The position numbers were made by a program, and so were the translations under genes. From Ferrithrix thermotolerans DSM 19514 (GTDB lineage: Bacteria > Actinomycetota > Acidimicrobiia > Acidimicrobiales > Ilumatobacteraceae): DNA of 64,000 nt. The notes below the pieces were generated by a model. It did no database searches. It saw only the letters and a program-made list of their open reading frames with translations, and was not told the origin of the DNA. The stretch lies in assembly GCA_945862025.1 (NCBI GenBank), contig CAMAWU010000002.1:1-64000 (forward strand). The letters are read 5' to 3'. Shown here in pieces: positions 19,785-27,526 of the stretch (positions are counted from its first letter, which is position 1; every line of letters starts with the position of its first letter).

Positions 19785-20495
19785 ATGCGAGGGCTAGGAA
19801 CTTTAATTAACACGGCCACAGTGCTGGCTGGTGGAGGTCTCGGTTTATTAATCGGTGACCGAATCCCTGACAGAATTCGTGTGATCATCGTTCAAGTGAT
19901 CGGATTAGTAACAATTGCAATTGGACTACGTGACGTGATGAAGACCGACAACATGGTGTTTCCTTTAGTTGGCATGGTGTTTGGTGCGATCATCGGCGAG
20001 TTATTGCGAATTGAAGACCGGCTCACGAGCATTGGTGAGACTCTGCGACGAAAATTCTCGAAGCCTGACAGCGAAAGTAAATTCGTGACCGGGTTTGTCA
20101 CCGCGTCACTATTGTTTTGTGTTGGCCCGTTAACGATTCTTGGTGCGATCGAAGATGCCAGTGGGAAAACCCCCCAGTTATACATAATTAAAGGAACGCT
20201 AGATGGTTTCATGATGATCATTTTTTCGGCGCTATACGGCATTGGTGCATTATTTAGTGCAGCAAGCGTGTTCATCGTTCAAGGATCTTTGACATTATTT
20301 GGAACCAGTCTGGATTCGATATTGACCGAGCGAATGCGATTGGAACTTTTCGCAGCAGGTGGTTTGGCAGTTCTGGCCATTGGTTTGAATTTGCTTGAGA
20401 TCAAGAAAATTCGACTGGGTTCGCTATTGCCAGGGCTAGTTATAACCCCTGTTTTGGTATGGATTTTCGCTACCCCAAATGGGATATTGAGATAA
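19785..20495 (+). CDS. DUF554 family membrane protein
   Basis: GTLINTATVLAGGGLGLLIGDRIPDR; FCVGPLTILGAIEDA. Confidence 0.8.
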   Translation: MRGLGTLINTATVLAGGGLGLLIGDRIPDRIRVIIVQVIGLVTIAIGLRDVMKTDNMVFPLVGMVFGAIIGELLRIEDRLTSIGETLRRKFSKPDSESKFVTGFVTASLLFCVGPLTILGAIEDASGKTPQLYIIKGTLDGFMMIIFSALYGIGALFSAASVFIVQGSLTLFGTSLDSILTERMRLELFAAGGLAVLAIGLNLLEIKKIRLGSLLPGLVITPVLVWIFATPNGILR

Positions 20496-20598
20496 GAGTT
20501 TGTCAGACCCTTGAGGCAAGCAGACAAGTGCGGATATCCACCAATGATCGCTACGGCTATACTAACTTTTAATTACAGAGTTGTTCCTAAGGAGCCGT

Positions 20599-21270
20599 AT
20601 GTCCGATAAAAATTCAAGATTATTAGTACGACTGGGTAAAATTGGCCTTCCAGCGCTCGTTTCGGGCATAGTTGCACTCGTTGCTGGCGGTATTTATGCC
20701 GTTTCTGCAGCCCCGAGCAGCGTGACTGCTTGTGTCGCGAAAAAAGATGGCGCGATGCGGTATTCCGCTTCTGGCGGTTGCAAACAGGCCAAAGAGTCAA
20801 AATTAGTTATCGGAGCACAAGGTGCCACCGGCCTTCCAGGTGCAACTGGTGCAATTGGTGCAACTGGTGCAACTGGTGCAACAGGAGCGACTGGAGCCGC
20901 TGGCTCGATGGCGACGCAGTCAACTGCCGAAATCAAAACAAACACAAACTATACATTGATTTTATCTGATGCTGGTAAGTTAATTTGGTCGAGATTTTCG
21001 CCGACCGTGGTCGTGCCGACGAACGCATCGGTGGCATTTCCAATTGGAACAAGAATTGATATTGGCCAATTGGGCGCTACATCAGCGAATATTATTTACG
21101 TGACCCCAATGGTTGGCGTCACGCTTAACGGTGAGTCACTTAATAATGCGGGTGTTGCGATCTCGCAAACATTTGACCGTGGCGCATTTCAAATGGGGAC
21201 ATTAGTGAAAATCGCGACCAATGAATGGGTGTTCTTAAGGTCGCCAGATGAGAACTCATCTTCAACATGA
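20599..21270 (+). CDS. Secreted/membrane-anchored collagen-like (Gly-X-Thr/Pro) protein 1
   Basis: N-terminal TM, GATGLPGATGAIGATGATGATGATGAAG tract; SD AAGGAG upstream of ATG 20599. Confidence 0.8.
   Translation: MSDKNSRLLVRLGKIGLPALVSGIVALVAGGIYAVSAAPSSVTACVAKKDGAMRYSASGGCKQAKESKLVIGAQGATGLPGATGAIGATGATGATGATGAAGSMATQSTAEIKTNTNYTLILSDAGKLIWSRFSPTVVVPTNASVAFPIGTRIDIGQLGATSANIIYVTPMVGVTLNGESLNNAGVAISQTFDRGAFQMGTLVKIATNEWVFLRSPDENSSST
20821..20904 (+). repeat. Collagen-like G-A-T repeat tract (GGTGCAACT units)
   Basis: 9-bp repeats read directly. Confidence 0.9.
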
Positions 21271-21863
21271 GTTCAATCAAGACACGACAGATCATCGCTT
21301 GTGTGGCGGTCGCAGTATTGGCCTCGGTTGCGGGTAATTTTTTAGTTGCTGCCGCAATAGGCAACGAAGTTATTGTTTGTGCCCAAAACTCAACTGGCAA
21401 ACTCTATTATCGTCAGAATCAACAATGTGCGGCATCATCTGAATCTTCAATAATGCTCAACCAAACTGGTGCAACTGGTTTGGTTGGGGCAAAAGGGGCG
21501 ACTGGCGCAACCGGTGCGACTGGCGCAACTGGAGCTGACGGGGGATACCCGTCAACGATAACTGTAAAAGAAATCACTGTCACGCATACGGTTCAAGCGA
21601 GCGATGCCGGATCGTTACTTCTCGCGAATAGTGGCGTGGTTATCTTTTTGCCAACAAACTCAGCAGTGCCGATTGCAATTGGAACTCGTATTAATCTCGC
21701 AAATCGAAGGAATTTCGTGACTGTTACTCCAAATTCGGGAGTCACGATCAACTTGCTAGCTTCGTCAATTTCATTCGATTCCGGAAACTTTCAGTATGGC
21801 ACTTTGATTAAATTATCTGCAGATGATTGGGCGTTTATGTCATCGCCTGATGAATTCCCCTGA
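21267..21863 (+). CDS. Secreted/membrane-anchored collagen-like protein 2 (paralogue of the preceding gene)
   Basis: Same architecture: N-terminal TM, Cys pair, GATGATGATGATGADG tract, C-terminal SDAGSLL...IGTRINL...WAFMSSPDE; ATGA overlap with upstream gene. Confidence 0.8.
   Translation: MSSIKTRQIIACVAVAVLASVAGNFLVAAAIGNEVIVCAQNSTGKLYYRQNQQCAASSESSIMLNQTGATGLVGAKGATGATGATGATGADGGYPSTITVKEITVTHTVQASDAGSLLLANSGVVIFLPTNSAVPIAIGTRINLANRRNFVTVTPNSGVTINLLASSISFDSGNFQYGTLIKLSADDWAFMSSPDEFP
21469..21546 (+). repeat. Second collagen-like repeat tract
   Basis: GGCGCAACCGGTGCGACTGGCGCAACTGGA units. Confidence 0.88.
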
Positions 21864-21891
21864 TTTCGTGGGGTTGCAGTTTTTAGTTTAA

Positions 21892-22614
21892 ATGTGTGGG
21901 CGATTTAATTCGATAGCTAGTGGTGCAGATTTCGCTAAATCGTATGGAGCGAATTTTTTGGCAGAAGAAGTGCCATCAAATTTTAATGTTGCGCCAACTT
22001 CGGAAGTTTTTGTTTTATCGCACGAGCCAAATATTGAGAACGGTCGAGCACGACTTTCTGTAATGCGCTGGGGTCTCGTTCCTTCCTGGTCAAAAGACAA
22101 AACAAAAGCCTCTGGCCTGATCAATGCTCGATGTGAGACCCTTCAGGAAAAACCTAGTTTCAAAAATCTGCTTAGTAAACATCGTTGCGTGATTCCGATG
22201 CAAGGTTTCTATGAATGGAGTGTCATCAATAACCAAGGCGCAAAGCCGAGCAAGCAGGCTCACTACATATCGCGAACGGATGGAGAGACGATGACTGTTG
22301 CTGGTTTGTGGACAAATTGGACTGATCCACAATCAAAGACATCTAGCGATGGTTCAAGACCCGTTCTGTCAACCTGCACGATAATCACCACAGAGGCAAA
22401 TGAAAAACTAAAAGGTATCCATCATCGGATGCCTGTGATTCTTGAACGAAGTGTTGTGGGGCAGTGGATTAGTGGTGAAACTGTCGCGCCAATCGAATTG
22501 CTAATTTCAGCGCCAAATGATGTTTTGCAACATGAAACTACAACTCGATTACAACGAACCAGCAATGTTCATTCGTCGCAATTCATTGATGATCAGACTG
22601 GCCGACTTTTCTAA
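21892..22614 (+). CDS. SOS response-associated peptidase (SRAP/YedK/HMCES family)
   Basis: MCGRF N-terminal catalytic Cys, NVAPTSE, GFYEW, HHRMPVIL. Confidence 0.93.
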   Translation: MCGRFNSIASGADFAKSYGANFLAEEVPSNFNVAPTSEVFVLSHEPNIENGRARLSVMRWGLVPSWSKDKTKASGLINARCETLQEKPSFKNLLSKHRCVIPMQGFYEWSVINNQGAKPSKQAHYISRTDGETMTVAGLWTNWTDPQSKTSSDGSRPVLSTCTIITTEANEKLKGIHHRMPVILERSVVGQWISGETVAPIELLISAPNDVLQHETTTRLQRTSNVHSSQFIDDQTGRLF

Positions 22615-22971
22615 TTTATTTCGGTCGCTTTGGATTTGAGCATTATCAAAACTAAGGTCTGCCATTGAATTAGTTGGAATTAGATGCAGGTGACAGTGAG
22701 GTATCTCATAGCCAGCAATAATTACAGCAACTCGCTGGCAGTTAAATACAGATTTTTGAGCGATGCTTATACTTTTGGCCACAACAAATATGTGTGTAAT
22801 CAGCGAATTTGGAAGATTGGTCCACTCGTCAATTTCAGAAATTGGAACAAGCAGTAAATGCCCAGTGGTAATTGGGTTAATTGTCATAAACGCCGCACAC
22901 AAATCATCTCGGTAAACAAATGTGCCAGGAATCTCGCCATTGATGATCCGACTAAACAGAGTTTCAGACAC
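22549..22971 (-). CDS. HIT family protein
   Basis: HCHLHLIP catalytic triad motif; GTG start 22971. Confidence 0.88.
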   Translation of the reverse strand: MSETLFSRIINGEIPGTFVYRDDLCAAFMTINPITTGHLLLVPISEIDEWTNLPNSLITHIFVVAKSISIAQKSVFNCQRVAVIIAGYEIPHCHLHLIPTNSMADLSFDNAQIQSDRNKLEKSASLIINELRRMNIAGSL

Positions 22972-23023
22972 ACTTAAATAATAGATGATTTAGTAACTTT
23001 GCTGTGTCTTGTACGCTTGTTGT

Positions 23024-23602
23024 GTGGCGCAACGGCAAATTCTTACATTTCCAAATGCAATTACGTTGATGCGGCTATGCTGCTTGCCGATATTTTTGTG
23101 GTTGCTATTTAGTGTTCAAGACAGAGGAGCAGCAGCGTGGTTGCTAGGTGGTCTGGGTGCAACAGATTGGATTGATGGTTGGGTTGCTCGACGATTCAAC
23201 CAGCAGAGCAGCTTTGGGGCGGTTTTTGATCCAGCGGTTGATCGTGGGTTGTTCATCGTCTCACTGATTGCGATTTTGATCGACAACTCGATGCCAATGT
23301 GGTTTGGGCTGGCAGTTTTAATCCGCGAAATCACTGTTGCAAGCGTGATGTTGATCGCCACAGCCTTTGGAATGGAGCGTTTCGCAGTGAGTATTTGGGG
23401 CAAAAGGTACACCTTTTTAATGATGTTCGCGGTGCCGTTAATCCTTCTTGGAGAGGCAGATGGAGCAGGAGCCGTCTGGGTCACACGAGGTGGGTGGATT
23501 TGTGCAATTCCGGCTTTAGTTGTGTCGTATTTGACGGCCATAAATTATGTGCCCCAAATCAGCCAACATTTGCGGTCAGGGCGTGCCCTGCGGCGAGGCT
23601 AA
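23024..23602 (+). CDS. CDP-alcohol phosphatidyltransferase (PgsA-like)
   Basis: DWIDGWVARRFNQQSSFGAVFDPAVD motif; start refined to GTG 23024. Confidence 0.87.
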   Translation: MAQRQILTFPNAITLMRLCCLPIFLWLLFSVQDRGAAAWLLGGLGATDWIDGWVARRFNQQSSFGAVFDPAVDRGLFIVSLIAILIDNSMPMWFGLAVLIREITVASVMLIATAFGMERFAVSIWGKRYTFLMMFAVPLILLGEADGAGAVWVTRGGWICAIPALVVSYLTAINYVPQISQHLRSGRALRRG

Positions 23603-23611
23603 CTTTGTTGT

Positions 23612-23992
23612 ATGAAGATTCCTGATGATTTGATGTATTCAAAGGATCACGAATGGGTTCGGCTAATCGGTTCGGTCGCCCGAGTCGGAATTACTGACTA
23701 CGCGCAGGACGCGCTCGGTGATGTTGTATTCGTTCAATTACCCAACGCAGGACAATCAGTTGAGGCTGGATCAAGTTGCAGTGAAGTTGAGAGTACGAAG
23801 AGTGTTTCAGATATCTATGTACCAGTCTCAGGAAAAATCATCGCGGTGAATCAACTCTTAATCGAGTCGCCAGGATTGATAAATTCTGATCCATACGGGG
23901 ATGGTTGGATCATGGAAATCGAAGTTGCAGACACAGCCAGCGTCGCTGGTTTGATGAGCGCGTCGTCATATAAACAATTGGTTGAAGGTTAA
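23612..23992 (+). CDS. gcvH: Glycine cleavage system H protein
   Basis: EVESTKSVSDIYVPVSG lipoylation site; YTDYAQ-type fold region. Confidence 0.95.
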   Translation: MKIPDDLMYSKDHEWVRLIGSVARVGITDYAQDALGDVVFVQLPNAGQSVEAGSSCSEVESTKSVSDIYVPVSGKIIAVNQLLIESPGLINSDPYGDGWIMEIEVADTASVAGLMSASSYKQLVEG

Positions 23993-23998
23993 AACACA

Positions 23999-24484
23999 AT
24001 GTCGTATGTTTTTTGCAATCAGTGCGGACATAGAAATCCGCCAGGTGCAAATTTTTGTTCGTCATGTGGAGCAATATTGGATCTTGCCGACGATCGCACC
24101 GTTGTAATTGCTCAAATTGATCCAATGCAGGATGCACCTGGTGGAAGTGACAATGCGACAATTCGACTTGGTGATGTCACCGGTCATGGTGTGTTGGTAG
24201 TGCGATCTGGAGATATGACTGGCTCAAGGTTCACGCTTTCAAAGCCAACCACTCGAATTGGCCGGGGTCCAGATAGTGATATTTTATTTGACGACATCAC
24301 AGTGTCTCGCAGTCATGCCGAAGTCTTCGTCACCGATGATGGTCTATTTGTTCGTGATCTGGGTTCACTCAACGGTACTTATGTCAACAGAATAATTATT
24401 GAAAAGACAGCTTTAGTGCACGGAGATGAGTTGCAGGTTGGAAAATTTCATATGATTTTATTCAGTAAGGCGGACAAAATTTGA
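23999..24484 (+). CDS. FHA-domain protein with N-terminal zinc ribbon (GarA position)
   Basis: CNQCGHRNPPGANFCSSCG; FHA core TRIGRGPDSDILFDDITVSRSHAEV..LGSLNGTYVN. Confidence 0.9.
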   Translation: MSYVFCNQCGHRNPPGANFCSSCGAILDLADDRTVVIAQIDPMQDAPGGSDNATIRLGDVTGHGVLVVRSGDMTGSRFTLSKPTTRIGRGPDSDILFDDITVSRSHAEVFVTDDGLFVRDLGSLNGTYVNRIIIEKTALVHGDELQVGKFHMILFSKADKI

Positions 24485-24509
24485 AAAATCTTGTGATTGG
24501 TGTGCAACG

Positions 24510-25391
24510 ATGAATATGGCGCGTAACTATCTTTCGATAGGTGAAGTTCTTGCATTGTTGCTCGAAGAGTTCCCCGAAGTAACGATTTCAAAAATTCGTT
24601 TTCTTGAAAGTCAAGGATTAATTGAGCCTGAGCGAACTGCATCTGGGTATCGTAAGTTCTCGCAGCCTGAAGTAGATCGTCTTAAGTTTATTCTGCGTGA
24701 GCAAAGAGAGAATTATCTTCCGCTGAAAGTCATTCGAAATAGGCTTGACGGTGATACCAGTGACGGAATATTACGCAACGAAGAAATCACTGCGCCTCGG
24801 GGACTGGGCCATATTCCTGCCCCACGCGCAAACAGTCACCCTGCTGGTCAAAATCATGCACGGTCGCCTGAGCCGACTCAGCTTTTTCCATTTGCTGATG
24901 ATGCTCAGCCATCACAGTCGCAACAGCAAGCGCAACCAGGATTACGAGCGATGTCAGTTGTTCCACCTGCCCCCATTGAACCGCTTGAGAAACCTGACGA
25001 CAAAGCAACTGGGGCATTTGATCGTCGAGAGTTTATTGAAGCGGCTTCAATTGATGAATCATTACTCGTTGAATTAGAGCGTTTCGGGATTATTCGTCCT
25101 CGACGCGTTGGAAAAACAGAATTGTATGACGAAATCGATATGGAAATCATTCTTACTGCGACGAAATTCATCGCACTTGGTATTGACGCACGCCATCTTA
25201 AGGCTTGGCGTCTTGCGGCGGATCAGGAATTATCTTTGTTTGAGACGCGAATAGTACCGATGTTGCGCCAACGCAATCCCGAAGCACGTCAAGACGCAAT
25301 GCGAATGCTCGCTGAATTAATTGAACAGGGTGGCAAGCTGCGGGCTGCTTTTATCGCAGCCCAAGCCCGCGATCATATTGAATCTCGTTAG
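24510..25391 (+). CDS. ftsR: MerR-family regulator, FtsR-like
   Basis: SIGEVLALLLEEFPEVTISKIRFLESQGLIEPERTASGYRKFS; position after gcvH-FHA as in mycobacteria. Confidence 0.8.
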   Translation: MNMARNYLSIGEVLALLLEEFPEVTISKIRFLESQGLIEPERTASGYRKFSQPEVDRLKFILREQRENYLPLKVIRNRLDGDTSDGILRNEEITAPRGLGHIPAPRANSHPAGQNHARSPEPTQLFPFADDAQPSQSQQQAQPGLRAMSVVPPAPIEPLEKPDDKATGAFDRREFIEAASIDESLLVELERFGIIRPRRVGKTELYDEIDMEIILTATKFIALGIDARHLKAWRLAADQELSLFETRIVPMLRQRNPEARQDAMRMLAELIEQGGKLRAAFIAAQARDHIESR

Positions 25392-25422
25392 GGTCTTTAA
25401 AAAGCAAAGGTATAATTATTCT

Positions 25423-25911
25423 GTGATTGAGATGGAACTTGAAGGCATTCGACTTGAGGTGCCCACCAATATGCCTGTACTGATGTTGCGAGAGCAGTCC
25501 GGTACTCGTCGAATGATGCCAATTTATATAGGAGCACCAGAAGCGTCATCGATTCACTACGCACTTGAAGGAATAAAATCAAATCGCCCATTGACACATG
25601 ATTTATTACTTAATGTGGTCGAGCAACTCAATTCTCAACCGGTGAAGCTTGTAATTACGAAAATCATTGAGTCAACATATTTTGCGGATCTACATTTTCT
25701 ACATCAGGGGTCGGTGGTAGTCGTGAGCTGTCGGCCCTCGGACGGGGTAGCAGTTGCTGTGAGGTCAGGAATACCGATTTATGCAGAGACAGAACTGTTA
25801 AACGAAGTAGGCAAACCAGCATCCGATGAGACATCTGAAGACGCGGAAGAAATCATTGATGATTTCAAACAATTTATAGATTCAATTAGCCCTGAAGATT
25901 TTCAGGGATAA
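25423..25911 (+). CDS. Bifunctional nuclease (BFN/DUF151) family protein
   Basis: LREQSGTRRMMPIYIGAPEASSIHYALEG; start refined to GTG 25423. Confidence 0.85.
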   Translation: MIEMELEGIRLEVPTNMPVLMLREQSGTRRMMPIYIGAPEASSIHYALEGIKSNRPLTHDLLLNVVEQLNSQPVKLVITKIIESTYFADLHFLHQGSVVVVSCRPSDGVAVAVRSGIPIYAETELLNEVGKPASDETSEDAEEIIDDFKQFIDSISPEDFQG

Positions 25912-25985
25912 TTTCTCTTGACTTTTAGTTCTTTAGCCGTAGCCTAGAAATACAGTTGTTTTGAGGTCAATGATGGGGGCTACTG

Positions 25986-26471
25986 GTGACGCAGAATAGT
26001 TTCAGTGGTGCACAGGCAGCGCAAATCGCAGGGATAACTTACCGGCAACTTGATTATTGGGCCCGGACCAATTTGATTCGTCCGTCTGCGGTAGATGCAA
26101 AGGGAAGTGGATCCCGACGAAGTTATGTCTACAGAGATCTACTTGAGCTAAAAGTTATAAAAAATCTCTTAGATGCTGGCATCAAACTTGAGTCGGTCCG
26201 CGACGTCTTTACTTATCTCAGAAGTCATGTAGACACCGAAATTGCTGCAGCACACATTGTGATCAGTGGAAAAGCAGTCGTGTTGTGCCAGGGCGATCAG
26301 TTAGTCGATGTTGTTCGCAATGGACAAGGTGTACTAAATGTTTTGCCTCTAGCTGCAGTTAAGAGTGATGTTGATGCAATGATTCTTTCGATTGGGACAA
26401 CATCAAATAAAACCGCTAGTAAAACGACTAGTACCGTTGTCGATGCAATTAAAATTGTTGCGACACAGTAA
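25986..26471 (+). CDS. Second MerR-family transcriptional regulator
   Basis: GAQAAQIAGITYRQLDYWARTNLIRPS HTH. Confidence 0.85.
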   Translation: MTQNSFSGAQAAQIAGITYRQLDYWARTNLIRPSAVDAKGSGSRRSYVYRDLLELKVIKNLLDAGIKLESVRDVFTYLRSHVDTEIAAAHIVISGKAVVLCQGDQLVDVVRNGQGVLNVLPLAAVKSDVDAMILSIGTTSNKTASKTTSTVVDAIKIVATQ

Positions 26472-26476
26472 AAGAA

Positions 26477-27526
26477 GTGGCTCTGCGGTTATCGCCTTTA
26501 GATAGTGCACACCGTGCACTGAACGCAAAAATGGTTGAATTTGGTGGATGGGATATGCCAGTTTCATACCCAAGTGGCACCGTCACCGAGCATCTGGCTT
26601 GTCGTGAAAGTGCGGTCGTGTTTGATGTTTCGCATCTCGGCACAGTGCGGGTTGAAGGGTTTTATGCAAAGGCAGCATTGCAAGGCGTGCTAACAAATGA
26701 CATTGACAAGATCAATGTTGGCAAAGCACAATACACCCACTTGCTAAACGAAAGTGGTTGTGTTTTAGATGACATCATTGTCTGGTGGGTTGCACCCGAC
26801 CGATTTGATGTAATGCCCAATGCATCAAACACTGACAGCGTGGTGTCAGCGATTGGTGGTGTTGATGTCACTAACTCGCGTGCAGTTTTGGCAGTGCAAG
26901 GACCAGTGGCAAAAAAGTTGCTTTCAAAAGTCAGTGAGCAATTTTCGTTGGTATCAAAAAACATGGTGAAGCGAGTAACTTGGCGAAATGTTGAGTGCGT
27001 TGTTGCAGGAACTGGTTACACGGGTGAAGATGGTGTTGAGATTTCCGTGCCGAATTCGCACGCTGTCGACCTATGGAATGAGGTTCTCTCTATTGGTGTA
27101 ACTCCTGCAGGGCTTGGAGCTCGCGACACACTTCGGCTTGAGGCAGGGCTGCCTCTTCATGGTCATGAACTTTCGCCATCGATAACACCGCTGGAAGCAA
27201 ATCTCAATTGGGTCGTCGCCTGGGATAAACCTGCTTTTAATGGTCGCGATGCCTTGCTGACTCAGCGAGAAAATGGTGTCGCCAGGTCGCTAGTTGGCAT
27301 TGCAACAATTGGTCGTCGTCCGCCGCGCGATGGTTGTCGAGTTCTGGTTGACGATTCACAAATCGGTGTCACTACCAGCGGCAACTATGCACCGTCACTT
27401 GAACACGGAATCGCGTTAGCGCTAGTTGACAGAAAAATTAAATTAGGTACAAAAGTTGCAATTGATGTGCGTGGCGCGATGCTCGAGGGCGTGGTCGTGA
27501 GTCTTCCGTTTATTGCAAAGAAGTAG
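26477..27526 (+). CDS. gcvT: Aminomethyltransferase (glycine cleavage T protein)
   Basis: KMVEFGGWDMPVSYPSG; GYTGEDGVEI; ARDTLRLEAGLPLHGHEL. Confidence 0.95.
   Translation: MALRLSPLDSAHRALNAKMVEFGGWDMPVSYPSGTVTEHLACRESAVVFDVSHLGTVRVEGFYAKAALQGVLTNDIDKINVGKAQYTHLLNESGCVLDDIIVWWVAPDRFDVMPNASNTDSVVSAIGGVDVTNSRAVLAVQGPVAKKLLSKVSEQFSLVSKNMVKRVTWRNVECVVAGTGYTGEDGVEISVPNSHAVDLWNEVLSIGVTPAGLGARDTLRLEAGLPLHGHELSPSITPLEANLNWVVAWDKPAFNGRDALLTQRENGVARSLVGIATIGRRPPRDGCRVLVDDSQIGVTTSGNYAPSLEHGIALALVDRKIKLGTKVAIDVRGAMLEGVVVSLPFIAKK

Noticed and set aside
20599-21863. Phage tail-fibre origin of the collagen-like pair
   Set aside because: No phage structural, integrase or lysis genes nearby; N-terminal TM segments suggest cellular surface proteins
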